The notes beneath the pieces were generated by a model, which ran no database searches, was not told the origin of the DNA, and worked only from the letters and a program-made list of their open reading frames with translations. The position numbers and the translations under genes were made by a program. This document shows positions 45,604 to 54,929 of a stretch of DNA of 64,000 bases, one piece after another. How positions within the stretch are numbered: the first letter of the stretch is position 1; each line of letters starts with the position of its first letter. This DNA comes from a bacterium (GTDB lineage: Bacteria > Myxococcota_A > Bradymonadia > UBA7976 > UBA1532): contig JAUHXC010000014.1 of assembly GCA_030427205.1 (NCBI GenBank), positions 1-64,000 on the forward strand, written 5' to 3'.

Positions 45604-46812
45604 TTATACTCCCCCCGGAATCGGTCGCCGGCCCCCATGTGCTCTCTTGCAAAAGGGGGTCATATCACGTTGCTTCCTCAGCAATCCCATGGCTCCATAC
45701 GTCGTCAGAACATGCCGAACTGTAGCCAGATAAGGTGCAGCCACCGCCAGAATGGTTGCCTGGGCCTTCCTGTCCCATCGGCCACGCCTGGGGCTCTCTA
45801 TACACAGGACGGCGATCGTATTTGCGTCCACATTGACCCAGGCGTTGCCGCTGAGCCTAGGGTCGTTTAGAGCCTTGATTTGCGTAACGAACGCGGCCCC
45901 ATATCGAGTACGGAGCCTCTTGTCTCTCTTCCACAGCTTTCTCCAGCGTTGAGAAACACAGTCATGCTCCGTCCATTCCCGAACATCCGGTATTACCTTG
46001 CAATCGTCTTTGTAGGGGCGCCAGAACGCAAGCCTCGCAGGAGGAAATGGAACCTCTTCATCGGACTCATCCAGAGTGTAGACCTTGAGAGGTCTCTCGG
46101 TCGTCCTCGCAATCACACGAGCAGAAGCGACAGTTTCAGCCGTAGGGCCTCGCATGAGGAGGTGGGCCTCAATATCGAAGGAGTCGTCCTCCTGTTGGGG
46201 CGATCCAGCAAGCGCATTCATTGCAATCACTACATCGTCAACGAGTGCACTTAGAAGTGCGTCGAGCCCTTCCTCAATGTACTCAACAGCCTTATCCAGA
46301 TTGATGGTCTTTGTGCTGCGGAGAGCTGCGTGGCATGAAGCGAGACCTTTGTAGATGTCGCTCAGCGCCAACCCAAGATACAAGCCACGCTGCCGGATCA
46401 CCCCTTCAACCGCTTGCCGATGTTCTAGCCCACGAGTGCTCCGGAGATCTTCGAGAGCCTGTTCAGTTGCAGCAAGCTGTTGGCGTAGCTGATCGTTGTC
46501 CTGTTTGCTCGACTGTAGGGCTCCCCTCAAGCTTTCAATCTCCGACTTGTCGGCGTCGAACGCGTACGATACCAAGCCCGAAACAACTCCCGCCCCTGCT
46601 GCGAGAAGGGTCGCCGCCCAGACAGGCAAGACGCCATTGTGAGCCGCGATCGCGCTCGGCACAGTAGCAGCGGACGCAGTAATGAAACCCTGTCGAATAC
46701 AGTGTTTAACCGTGCGCAATCGACAACCTCCAATTCCTGCGCTCGCGTATGCCGCGAAACTGAAACTGGGGCTATATACAGCGTATATCTGCGTTCGGCA
46801 ACGGGAACTCAT
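45604..46812 (-). CDS. membrane-anchored coiled-coil protein with GAF-like C-terminus, 402 aa
   Basis: Two hydrophobic stretches near residues 40-90 (GVLPVWAATLLAAGAGVVSG) are followed by a coiled coil (DKSEIESLRGALQSSKQDND). A central helical domain and a C-terminal domain with NVDANTIAVLCIESPRRGRW then AVAAPYLATVRHVL recall the last strands and helix of GAF sensors. This architecture suggests a membrane-tethered sensor or defence effector. Start uncertain because there is no strong ribosome binding site. Confidence 0.55.
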   Translation of the reverse strand: MSSRCRTQIYAVYSPSFSFAAYASAGIGGCRLRTVKHCIRQGFITASAATVPSAIAAHNGVLPVWAATLLAAGAGVVSGLVSYAFDADKSEIESLRGALQSSKQDNDQLRQQLAATEQALEDLRSTRGLEHRQAVEGVIRQRGLYLGLALSDIYKGLASCHAALRSTKTINLDKAVEYIEEGLDALLSALVDDVVIAMNALAGSPQQEDDSFDIEAHLLMRGPTAETVASARVIARTTERPLKVYTLDESDEEVPFPPARLAFWRPYKDDCKVIPDVREWTEHDCVSQRWRKLWKRDKRLRTRYGAAFVTQIKALNDPRLSGNAWVNVDANTIAVLCIESPRRGRWDRKAQATILAVAAPYLATVRHVLTTYGAMGLLRKQRDMTPFCKRAHGGRRPIPGGV

Positions 46813-46914
46813 GCTCTTGACCGCTGAAGTCGGCGCGCTATCGTTGTACTGCTAATCAGAGCCGTTCGGCTCATCAAGGGCAGCACATTTCCACGGGCAT
46901 AGGAGTTCTCCACA

Positions 46915-47241
46915 ATGCGACCGCTCACAAAGAGAATCGAACATCTCGTCGTACTGCTGTGCTTCAGATACCTGAAGCGGCGCCTTGCTGGCCTCGACTT
47001 GGAAGGCGACCTCAAGGTGAAGTTGTTCGACTTTCGCCTATTTCCCGCAATGAAGCCTGAGCGCCGACTGGCGGTGACCGCAGACGAGCAGTTCATATCG
47101 ATACTGGCCACGCCTTTGGCCCTATTCCTGATTCTTCGTTCTCTCAGGTATCTTCCCGTTGGAGTAGCGACGATCGCGGTCGTTACACGGGTTCGGTGGA
47201 TCAAGAATGCAGGCGTGCTGCCAAGGCTTGCTTGGGACTGA
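46915..47241 (+). CDS. unknown small protein, 108 aa
   Basis: ATG nine bases after AGGAG (MRPLTKRIEHLVVLLCFRYL). It is basic with several hydrophobic stretches (SILATPLALFLILRSLRYLP), so it may be membrane-associated. A leftward frame covers the same DNA but lacks a ribosome binding site. 47242-47526 holds no convincing gene. Confidence 0.4.
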   Translation: MRPLTKRIEHLVVLLCFRYLKRRLAGLDLEGDLKVKLFDFRLFPAMKPERRLAVTADEQFISILATPLALFLILRSLRYLPVGVATIAVVTRVRWIKNAGVLPRLAWD

Positions 47242-47526
47242 TGGGCAGAGATCGACGTACGTGCTCCTGAGCCGAAGAACTGCACGGACACCACCTCGAT
47301 CAATGCCGACAATTCGGCAGTATCGACCATCGTACGGATCCAACTGAGGGCTGGCAACTCCAGATCGTTGTTCAAGTCCTTCCAAGAAACGGGACTTGGC
47401 GAGTATTTGTTCGGCGGATGGCCCAAGATAGGTGCTTCTACATAACCACCGCGCTGGCTTCTCCAGCGCTCTTTTCATTGTGCCGTCGACTTCCACTTGC
47501 ACCTGCATCGTCGTAGATTGCCCCCA

Positions 47527-49083
47527 ATGAAGTTCTTCAATGTCGCCGGCCCTTGCGACCCTCGGTTCCACTACATGATTCCGGCAAGCCCTCGATTGCC
47601 GGAAGCGCCCAAGCTCATTGGTGAGGGCGCGTACTTCGCGATTCACGCGCCGCGCCAGACGGGCAAGACCACGACGTTGCGGGCGTTGGCGGCACAGTTG
47701 ACGGCGCAGGGCACGTACGCGGCGCTGTACTTCTCCTGCGAGACGGTGCGCGTGGCCAAGGACGTTGAGCAGGTGCAAACCGCCCTGCTCAACGTGATGC
47801 GCACACGAGCCGCGCGCCAGCTGCCCGACGATTGCCAGCCGCCATCCTCATGGCCCCACGCGACCCCTCTGGCGCTGCTCTCCGCCGGGCTTTCGGCATG
47901 GTGCGAGGCCTCGGCCCGGCCGCTCGTGCTGTTCTTCGACGAGGTGGATGTGCTCACCGGGGATGCGCTCATCAGCGTGCTGTCCCAGCTTCGCGACAAC
48001 TATGCCGATCGACCTGACCATGCGCCGTGGTCGGTCGCGCTGTGCGGCCTGCGCGATGTGCGCGACTACAAGATCGCCGCTGGCGGGGATGTGCAGCACC
48101 TAGGCTCGAGTAGCCCGTTCAATATCAAGACCAGTTCATTGCGCCTGTCCAACTTCACGAAGGACGAGGTACAGACCCTGTACGGCCAGCACACGGCCGA
48201 CGGTGGTCCTGCGTACAGCGCTGAGGCCATCGACGAAGTCGTGCGCCTGACGGGCGGACAGCCGTGGTTGGTCAACTCCATCGGCCGAGACCTCAGCGAG
48301 AACTACGGCGCCGGGCAGCGCATCGAGGCCAACCAGGTCGAAGCCGCCGCCGGTCGGCTCATTCGTGCACGAGCCACGCACATCGACAGTCTTCTTTCCC
48401 GCCTGCGGGAACCTCGCGTGCGGCGCATCATCGAGCCGCTGCTGGCCGGAACCAGTGCGGCCAGCCCCACATACCGAGAGGACTTCGAGTACGTATGCGA
48501 CCTCGGGCTCGTGGTGGCCGATCCACAGCTGCGCGTGGCCAACCCCATCTATCGCGAGGTCATTGCGCGCGAGCTGGCAGTCGCCGTCGAGCAGGAACGT
48601 CTACCGGGACCGCGCCGCTTCACCGACCCCAACGGGCGCCTCAACATGAAGGCGCTCTTGGAGGCCTTCGGGCAGTGGTGGGTGCAGCACGGCGAGACGG
48701 TGGCCGCCCAGCTTGACTACCACGAGGTGGCGCCCCAACTCGTGCTAATGGCCTTCCTGCAGCGCGTTGTGAACGGCGGCGGATTCGTGGACCGCGAGTA
48801 CGGCATTGGCAGGGGCGCGATTGACCTTCTCGTGCGCTGGCCGCTACCGGACGGTTCTTGGCAGCGCGAGGGCTTGGAATTGAAGGTCTGGCACGACAAG
48901 AAGCCCGACCCTCTCGATGCCGGTCTCGCCCAACTTGACGGCTATTTGGAGCGCTTGGGACTCTCCTCGGGTTCGCTAGTCATCTTCGATAGACGACAGA
49001 AGCGGGAGCCGATTGCGAAGCGGCTACTTGTGTCCGTAACCGGCACGTCAAACGAACGCGACATCCTCCTACTCCGCGCCTGA
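47527..49083 (+). CDS. AAA ATPase with C-terminal PD-(D/E)XK-type nuclease domain, 518 aa
   Basis: Begins MKFFNVAGPCDPRFHYMIPA, typical of AAA-like 'ATP-binding' proteins. Walker A is APRQTGKTT (41-49), Walker B LVLFFDEVDV. After a winged-helix-like region, GIGRGAIDLLVRW and LELKVWHDKK supply the D...E-x-K spacing of a PD-(D/E)XK nuclease. These proteins are frequent in defence islands and mobile elements. Its end overlaps the convergent DUF4209-like gene by 15 bp. Confidence 0.75.
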   Translation: MKFFNVAGPCDPRFHYMIPASPRLPEAPKLIGEGAYFAIHAPRQTGKTTTLRALAAQLTAQGTYAALYFSCETVRVAKDVEQVQTALLNVMRTRAARQLPDDCQPPSSWPHATPLALLSAGLSAWCEASARPLVLFFDEVDVLTGDALISVLSQLRDNYADRPDHAPWSVALCGLRDVRDYKIAAGGDVQHLGSSSPFNIKTSSLRLSNFTKDEVQTLYGQHTADGGPAYSAEAIDEVVRLTGGQPWLVNSIGRDLSENYGAGQRIEANQVEAAAGRLIRARATHIDSLLSRLREPRVRRIIEPLLAGTSAASPTYREDFEYVCDLGLVVADPQLRVANPIYREVIARELAVAVEQERLPGPRRFTDPNGRLNMKALLEAFGQWWVQHGETVAAQLDYHEVAPQLVLMAFLQRVVNGGGFVDREYGIGRGAIDLLVRWPLPDGSWQREGLELKVWHDKKPDPLDAGLAQLDGYLERLGLSSGSLVIFDRRQKREPIAKRLLVSVTGTSNERDILLLRA

Positions 49084-50931
49084 ATCAGAATCATCCTTAC
49101 CGCCCACCTCTTGCTGCTGACTCAGGATTGCTGCATGCAGCAAGATAAAGAGGCAGTACACGACTATGTCGGCCAGTGGACCTGCTGCCGCTGGCTCTCC
49201 AACAAGGCCGTGGCAGACCTCGTTGCGGATATTAGGTCCCTGTTGCAGGGCACCCGTCAGCTGCAGACGAAGGATTCTACCATGCATGTCGCCCAAGACT
49301 TCCTTCTCGACAGCCCTCTCGATGAGAGCGTCAAGCGTCTCGAAGTGATAGACGCCGCCAGCCTTTGACTTCACTATCTTGTGTCCACGCGACTCCATGA
49401 GCGCCCGAATACCAGCCTCCACCTGTGGAACAAGAAGGTGCAGCGACACCAGGTCATGTCCATCTCGCCAATAGGCAAGCCCAGTTGCTAGAATCGATGC
49501 CTGCTGCTCAGTCGTAGCGTGGAACTGAAAGAAGATCTCAGCAATGACTTGAAGGCTAGGCACACCTTCAAGCAGCATTCGCCGAAGAGCTGGGGCGAAC
49601 AGTGTATCGAGCCGAAGCTGCGTATGGATCTGAAGCTGTTTGTTCACCTGGAACTGAAACTGCTCCTGCTCACCAGACACCACTCCCGCAGGCCTGCCAT
49701 CACTCCCCACGTTCAGTTGGCTTGCCAGTCTCCAGAATACTGTCCCTGACAACGCCTCGTCGACCTGTGCTTCAAAATCGCTTGTCTTGGGTACAAAGCA
49801 AGAGCTGAGTAGTTCTTGCAAGCGCCCCACGGCGTCCTCAGGCTCAAGAGTCTGCTCAATTGCTCGCTCAATATCCTCCGTTTTCAGTTCTACCGTATGC
49901 GAGAAGCCCTTCATCTCCGACCGCGAATCCTTGGAGCTTTCCACTACTTCTTGCTCGACCCGCTCGATCCAGGCAGTGGTCTGCTCCGTCGCCCCATAGA
50001 GGCTGTTGGTCTCTTTGAGGAATTCGACGAGGCCCATGAGGACGAACGATCGGGCCATCGCACTATCGCGGCTGCTAGCAAATCGCTCTTTCAATGCAGC
50101 ACGCCTCAACCGCACCGCACGTCGCTCCTCCTTGTCAAGGGTCAAGGCCTCCAACTCCGAAAGCGCGTGCTCCACCCATTGATTCGTCTCGTCGGCCTGC
50201 TCGTAGGCCCCTCGGACGAGTTCAGCCTCCAAACTGTCAGCACAGAGCTTCCGTAGCTCTTTCACGCCCCAACGCACTGTACGCTTGGTGACAGGTGAAA
50301 GAGACACTAGTCGAGCTGTTTCGACGACGCACTCCAGGCTCAATTCACTCTCGGAAGTTTGGACAAGCCAGGCTGAGGCCCTATCGTAAACATCTCGGGT
50401 TAGCTGCTCGCTATTCATACTCAAGGCCGTATTCATTGCCCTTCGAGCTGCCTCAAAACCATCTATGAACTCATCGGGAATAGCGCGGTCAGCCGATTCC
50501 AGAAGCCATCTCACAGCTCTCTGCCCCGCCTCAAATCTCTGCTTGCCAGACGACTTGACGAACAAGAACTCTGAGGCGCGCGCTCGAATCGCGACGTCCA
50601 CGTCGTCTGCTGTAAGTGCCTTGAGCACGGCGAGAACTTCTTCTGGCGGCTCAGAGAGCCTGAACGATTGTTCTACGGAAGCAAAGCGGTCGGTTACGCC
50701 TTCCGAGCCATGGTGCGAGTAGATGGCCACAACGATGCTTGGACTGGCTGGGATCGCGATGGCGAGTTCATCGCGCGCTTTACCCAGGCGGCGGCGCAAC
50801 TCGAACCCAAAGAACTGGATGCTCGTGAGACGTTCGGATGTATTGCCCCACTCGACCGCCACATCGTGGACAAAGTCAGCCAGGGACTGCTTCGGGGTCG
50901 TTGCGCTCGTGTCTTGATGTGTCATGCTCAT
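49069..50931 (-). CDS. DUF4209-like protein with HEPN RX4H motif, 620 aa
   Basis: A long helical protein starting MSMTHQDTSATTPKQSLADF. Near the C-terminus GPNIRNEVCHGLVGEPAAAG contains RNEVCH, the RX4H signature of HEPN ribonucleases, followed by a hydrophobic helix (DIVVYCLFILLHAAILSQQQ). DUF4209 proteins share the RNxxxHG block. HEPN nucleases typically act in abortive infection by cutting RNA. It is convergent with the AAA gene. Confidence 0.65.
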   Translation of the reverse strand: MSMTHQDTSATTPKQSLADFVHDVAVEWGNTSERLTSIQFFGFELRRRLGKARDELAIAIPASPSIVVAIYSHHGSEGVTDRFASVEQSFRLSEPPEEVLAVLKALTADDVDVAIRARASEFLFVKSSGKQRFEAGQRAVRWLLESADRAIPDEFIDGFEAARRAMNTALSMNSEQLTRDVYDRASAWLVQTSESELSLECVVETARLVSLSPVTKRTVRWGVKELRKLCADSLEAELVRGAYEQADETNQWVEHALSELEALTLDKEERRAVRLRRAALKERFASSRDSAMARSFVLMGLVEFLKETNSLYGATEQTTAWIERVEQEVVESSKDSRSEMKGFSHTVELKTEDIERAIEQTLEPEDAVGRLQELLSSCFVPKTSDFEAQVDEALSGTVFWRLASQLNVGSDGRPAGVVSGEQEQFQFQVNKQLQIHTQLRLDTLFAPALRRMLLEGVPSLQVIAEIFFQFHATTEQQASILATGLAYWRDGHDLVSLHLLVPQVEAGIRALMESRGHKIVKSKAGGVYHFETLDALIERAVEKEVLGDMHGRILRLQLTGALQQGPNIRNEVCHGLVGEPAAAGPLADIVVYCLFILLHAAILSQQQEVGGKDDSDSGAE

Positions 50932-51059
50932 CTGCCTAGTAGGTTTACAATGGACTGTATGCTACCAGCAGGCCGCCCACAAGAGCTTCCCACCCTGGGC
51001 ATAGCAACAAGGCAGGCAGATGACAGTCTGTGCATGTTGTTCCTCATATCGAGGCTGTC

Positions 51060-51824
51060 ATGCACCTTTCACACGAGAGCCCGCTCCGGGTACTTCTCGA
51101 CCTTCTCCTTGCATCCCGCATCAATGACCAGACCAAGCTGTTGGACTTTGGACGGCAGCTGGCTGCAAGCCTTGGATTGCCCTGCAACCCGGTGGGCGCC
51201 AACAACGCCAAGACCGGGACGCCTGCGACCTACCGACCCGTGGGGCCCACCTGCCCACCGTGCCCCGTCTCGGACATCTGCTACGCCAACTTCGGACGCG
51301 TGAAGCTGCACGCCCAGCGCAGCGCATCGAGCCCATCGGCCTCGTTGACGGCCGCAGCTGTGGCGATCGCCGTAGCGGTGAAGATGGGAACGCTGGCCCG
51401 GCTGCACGTCTCGGGCGACTTCTTCGACGACGGCGTGCCCGACGAGGCGTACATCAACGGGCTCATCGAGGTCGCCCAGCATGTACGCATCCAGCAGCAG
51501 CTTGATGGACCCGTCGCCTGGACCTACACGCATGGAGACAAGGGGGTGTTCGAGGCGTACAGGTTGACGTTGGAGGGCGCCGGTATCTGCGTGCTCTACA
51601 GCGACGTGGTCGAAGCCGGCGGTGCGGTGGTGTGGCCGTTCGCGAAGCTCGACGAGCTGCGACGCGTGCACCCCAACCAGGCCTTCCTGCGGTGTCCGGC
51701 ACAGCTGCACAAAGCCATCACCTGCCGACGATGCTTGCGCTGCATCACGGCCAAAGGGCGCGGAGAGTGCATCGTGTTTGATCCGCACGGACCTCGGGCA
51801 TCCCAGCTTCATCACGTGTCGTGA
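51060..51824 (+). CDS. phage Gp88-like protein, 254 aa
   Basis: Begins MHLSHESPLRVLLDLLLASR. The pattern GPTCPPCPVSDICYANFGRV, then ARLHVSGDFFDDGVPDEAY and CRRCLRC, matches the phage gene-88 family (conserved TCP..CY and RLHVSGDF motifs). Function of the family is unknown. Two Cys clusters suggest metal binding. Confidence 0.65.
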   Translation: MHLSHESPLRVLLDLLLASRINDQTKLLDFGRQLAASLGLPCNPVGANNAKTGTPATYRPVGPTCPPCPVSDICYANFGRVKLHAQRSASSPSASLTAAAVAIAVAVKMGTLARLHVSGDFFDDGVPDEAYINGLIEVAQHVRIQQQLDGPVAWTYTHGDKGVFEAYRLTLEGAGICVLYSDVVEAGGAVVWPFAKLDELRRVHPNQAFLRCPAQLHKAITCRRCLRCITAKGRGECIVFDPHGPRASQLHHVS

Positions 51825-51903
51825 TCGCTCTGGATTGATCGAGAGCGTCATGGTTCTGTTTCTGCGTCGCGTTCCTGCGGCGCTCATTTCTTATCTCATC
51901 TCT

Positions 51904-52293
51904 ATGTCTTCATGTATTCTCTACGCTCGCTGTGCAACCGTGAGCGACGAGTCTATCGAGTGTCAGCTTACGGGGCTGCGCGCCCATGCCCACTTGCAGG
52001 GGTGGAAGGTGGTCGACGAGGTGACCGACAATGGCGTGTCGGGCCTTCGTGGCGACCGACCCGGGCTTGAACGGGTGCTTTCGGCCTGCAAGCGCGGTGA
52101 GGTCGCCATCGTCCTCGTGCAGCGCCTGGACCGACTGTCGCGCAGCACCACGTTGACCGTCGAGCTGATGGATGCGCTGAGCGCGTGTGGCGTCCGTCTT
52201 GCCACCATCAACCACGACGAGGCGGCACAACGGACGCAGATTCGCATGACGAGGCATATCGCTCAGAGCATCAGCCTCCACCAGGACTCGTAA
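51904..52293 (+). CDS. stand-alone resolvase-domain protein with Ser-to-Ala at the nucleophile, 129 aa
   Basis: Begins MSSCILYARCATVSDESIEC. Aligned to the large integrase next door (CILYARVSTERQ), residue 11 is Ala (GCA, 51934-51936) instead of the catalytic Ser. The fold is otherwise kept: VTDNGVSGLRGDRPGLERVL and VQRLDRLSRSTTLTVELMDA with both active-site Arg. There is no DNA-binding domain after residue 129. It may be a non-catalytic regulator of the serine integrase, or a decayed remnant. Confidence 0.7.
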   Translation: MSSCILYARCATVSDESIECQLTGLRAHAHLQGWKVVDEVTDNGVSGLRGDRPGLERVLSACKRGEVAIVLVQRLDRLSRSTTLTVELMDALSACGVRLATINHDEAAQRTQIRMTRHIAQSISLHQDS

Positions 52294-52300
52294 ACGAGAA

Positions 52301-52320
52301 GAGACCGCTGAAGCGGTCTC
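52301..52320. terminator. bidirectional terminator
   Basis: GAGACCGC TGAA GCGGTCTC with a T-rich stretch on the right and an A-rich stretch on the left. It separates the convergent resolvase-domain and integrase genes. Confidence 0.8.
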
Positions 52321-52327
52321 TTTGTTT

Positions 52328-53926
52328 TCAACACCCCATGACCTTCCGCACTCTTGGCTCGGAGAGGATGGCTTGTAGCAGTTTGTTCTCGTTGAGGGAA
52401 GTGTCCTGTGGACACTCCAGACTACTACTTGTGGCTGGCCACGGATTGCCCGACTTGGGCCGTAACACCACTTCGTCGAACAGCCATGAGAACGGTGGTT
52501 GCAGCTCTGCCGCCACCACGTGACGGTCGTGAACTTCGATGGACCGAAATACGAGTCTGGCGAGGTCTTTTCGTCGGCGCTTCCCCAACGCCTTGTGAAC
52601 GACGTCGAGCCTACCAGCCAACTGCACGGCAAGAGGCAGCATGTCGGCGTCGGCCGTCGCCTTGACGCCCTCCAACTCCTCGACCTGACCCTCCATCATC
52701 ATGATGGCGTTCTCGGTGCGCTCCCGAATCGGTTCGTAGGCCCGCTCTGAGAGCTTCCCTTCGACCAGGAGGCTCGACACATTCACGAGCTTCTCTTCAG
52801 AGGCCGCGATCTTCTTGCGCAGCTTTTTCAGTTCGCGCTTTGCGTTCGCCTCGCGATCTTTGAGTCGTTCCTGCAGTTGCGCCGCAAGGGCATCGAGCCC
52901 TTTGCTCGTTGTTGAAATCCGTCGATAGAAGTCGACTGCCTCGGCATCAATCACATCCTCGCGGGCATATGGCTGCGAACAGATTCTCTCGCCGCCCCTG
53001 CTCGTGGGCAGGCAACGATAGTAGGAGCCTTTTCGGTGCCGCTCAGCGGTCATGAGACGTTCGCAGACACGGCACAGCGCGAGACCGCGGAGCAAGAATG
53101 AGTGGCGGCGCGGGTCCTCGCCAGGACGACGCGATCGACGAGCCATGATCTTCTGGACTTGCTTGAAGGTACTGGCTGATACGATGGGCTCATGGGCACC
53201 CGGGTAAATCTTGCCCCGCCAGCGCATCTTGCCGATGTAGAACGGGTTGCTGAGACGCTTCCTTACGATGTCTACGAGCATCGGCTTGCCCGTACTGTCG
53301 AAGCAGCCACGACGTGCCATCTCGCGTGATAGTTCTCGTAGTGAGTACTGGTCATTCGCGTACAGCTGGAACATGAGCTTGGCAAAAGGAGCGGTCTCTT
53401 TGTCTGGCACGGGTATGGACTTACCTTGCTCGTTCTTGCCCATGGTGTAGCCCATCGGCGGCTGGTGTGGCCATCGGCCCTCCAGCACGGCTTGGTTGAG
53501 GCCCTTCTTCGCCTCCTCTGCGAGGTTGGCTGAATACCACTCGTTGACGGCCGCCACGATGTTCTGCTGCATGACCTCGTGAGGTTTCTCGCCGATGTGC
53601 TCAGTTGCCGAATCCAGGCGTACACCGGCTGACTTGAGATCTGCGCGAATCATCAGTGAGTCGAGAATCGACCGTGTCAGGCGATCCATCTTATGCACGA
53701 GCACTACGTCGATGCTGCCGTCCTTTCGAGCGTGCTCAAGCGCTGCCTTCAGGACTGGTCGGTCGGTGGTGCGAGCCGACTCGCCCTCCTCCTTATAGAC
53801 CTTGGCGATGGACCAGCCCTTCTTCTTGACGTAGTCCTTCATAATGCGCAGCTGAGCAGGGATCGAAGCCTGCCGCTCTGCTTGGCGCTCCGTAGATACG
53901 CGGGCGTAGAGTATGCATCTCGTCAT
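52328..53926 (-). CDS. large serine recombinase (integrase), 532 aa
   Basis: Resolvase domain with Ser11 (ILYARVSTERQAERQASIPA) and VLVHKMDRLTRSILDSLMIR. It continues with a recombinase domain (LEGRWPHQPPMGYTMGKNEQ), a zinc ribbon (CRVCERLMTAERHRKGSYYR then C) and a coiled-coil motif (KRELKKLRKKIAASEEKL). The full phiC31-like layout makes it a functional integrase candidate, the mobility enzyme of region C. Its att sites were not identified. Confidence 0.9.
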   Translation of the reverse strand: MTRCILYARVSTERQAERQASIPAQLRIMKDYVKKKGWSIAKVYKEEGESARTTDRPVLKAALEHARKDGSIDVVLVHKMDRLTRSILDSLMIRADLKSAGVRLDSATEHIGEKPHEVMQQNIVAAVNEWYSANLAEEAKKGLNQAVLEGRWPHQPPMGYTMGKNEQGKSIPVPDKETAPFAKLMFQLYANDQYSLRELSREMARRGCFDSTGKPMLVDIVRKRLSNPFYIGKMRWRGKIYPGAHEPIVSASTFKQVQKIMARRSRRPGEDPRRHSFLLRGLALCRVCERLMTAERHRKGSYYRCLPTSRGGERICSQPYAREDVIDAEAVDFYRRISTTSKGLDALAAQLQERLKDREANAKRELKKLRKKIAASEEKLVNVSSLLVEGKLSERAYEPIRERTENAIMMMEGQVEELEGVKATADADMLPLAVQLAGRLDVVHKALGKRRRKDLARLVFRSIEVHDRHVVAAELQPPFSWLFDEVVLRPKSGNPWPATSSSLECPQDTSLNENKLLQAILSEPRVRKVMGC

Positions 53927-54090
53927 AGAGATTGATTAGAAGTACACGCCGCCAATCAGCGGCGTTCGAAGGGAACCATGACGTAACCGATCACTCAATC
54001 CCGATCGTGGGAGATCCTATCTCGCCATCCACAGTCTTCTTCCCTACCTCGACATCTCACCTTTTCGTGGTCTGGCTACGATGGGTATCT

Positions 54091-54378
54091 ATGACTCATC
54101 GCACCTTTCCTCATCCACCCCCGTGCATCAACAACCTGCGCTTCTATCGGCATCAGGCCGGCCTCACGCAAGAGCAGATCGCCTTCGCGCTGGGATTCTC
54201 GACCACCGCTCACATCAGCGAGTGGGAGAACGGCAAGCGCCAGCCCACGCTGACCACCGCCATGCGCCTTGCCCAATTGCTTGACACGTACGTCGAGCAT
54301 CTCTTCCCGCTGCACTGGAACGCCGCCAGGGTGAGCCTGGGGCCCATTCCCCCTCGTCGCGTCTCGATGCGCCTATGA
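54091..54378 (+). CDS. XRE-family regulator, 95 aa
   Basis: Begins MTHRTFPHPPPCINNLRFYR. LRFYRHQAGLTQEQIAFALG and HISEWENGKRQPTLTTAMRL are a textbook XRE helix-turn-helix. It is the first gene of an overlapping operon (54091-55828) and probably autoregulates it. Confidence 0.8.
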   Translation: MTHRTFPHPPPCINNLRFYRHQAGLTQEQIAFALGFSTTAHISEWENGKRQPTLTTAMRLAQLLDTYVEHLFPLHWNAARVSLGPIPPRRVSMRL

Positions 54379-54539
54379 GCACAAGCAAGACGCCGTCTAC
54401 GGTCCCCGGCAACGAGCAGCCAGCCGAGATAGACCAGTTCATCGAGCTGCTGTTGGTGGCCGCCAACCGTATTCGAGGGCAACCGGAGTTGATGAAGCAC
54501 CTACACGCCACATCTCGTTGTGACTCACCTCCTTCATGA
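54375..54539 (+). CDS. unknown 54-aa protein
   Basis: ATGA overlap with the regulator gene. Sequence MSTSKTPSTVPGNEQPAEID then QFIELLLVAANRIRGQPELM, an acidic linker and an amphipathic helix. The four-base overlap supports translation. Function unknown. Confidence 0.55.
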   Translation: MSTSKTPSTVPGNEQPAEIDQFIELLLVAANRIRGQPELMKHLHATSRCDSPPS

Positions 54540-54546
54540 CTTCCCC

Positions 54547-54720
54547 ATGCTCATTCACTTCCCCTACAAGTTCTCCCTGCGCGTACATCGCCATCATGGC
54601 CGATGGATGGCCTCTCGGTTTCGTCGCACACCTCGCACCCCGCTGTGCTGCGGCCTGCCGCTTGTGGCCGCCGCCTGGGCCGTGCGTCGGGTCTTCTCGT
54701 CTCGCTCACCTCGCGTATGA
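54547..54720 (+). CDS. unknown small basic protein, 57 aa
   Basis: ATG at 54547 (MLIHFPYKFSLRVHRHHGRW); a GTG at 54520 would overlap the previous gene by 20 bp. A hydrophobic segment (CCGLPLVAAAWAVRRVF) near the end may be membrane-associated. Its stop overlaps the next start as ATGA. Confidence 0.4.
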   Translation: MLIHFPYKFSLRVHRHHGRWMASRFRRTPRTPLCCGLPLVAAAWAVRRVFSSRSPRV

Positions 54721-54929
54721 AGCGAGCCCCCGACATCGCCTACGAACTGGCGCACCGGCTCAACGACCTTGAGCACCTCGTGCTGTACCGCGAGTTGGCC
54801 ATGAAGGTGCCAGAAAGCGACTTGCGCGCCGCGGCTAGCGTCGTTGAGGGCACCGCCTGGCCGTCACGCATCCCTTCACCCGCGCTGTTCCTCCTCGTAC
54901 TGGGGGCCCGTATCGGCCACCCGCTATGA
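54717..54929 (+). CDS. unknown small helical protein, 70 aa
   Basis: Begins MKRAPDIAYELAHRLNDLEH. Helical first half, then a C-terminal hydrophobic part (PALFLLVLGARIGHPL). It overlaps both neighbours by four bases, so it is translated as part of the operon. Confidence 0.55.
   Translation: MKRAPDIAYELAHRLNDLEHLVLYRELAMKVPESDLRAAASVVEGTAWPSRIPSPALFLLVLGARIGHPL

Noticed and set aside
47122..47778. Leftward 218-aa open frame
   Set aside because: It overlaps the well-supported AAA gene start, is Arg-rich and lacks a ribosome binding site.
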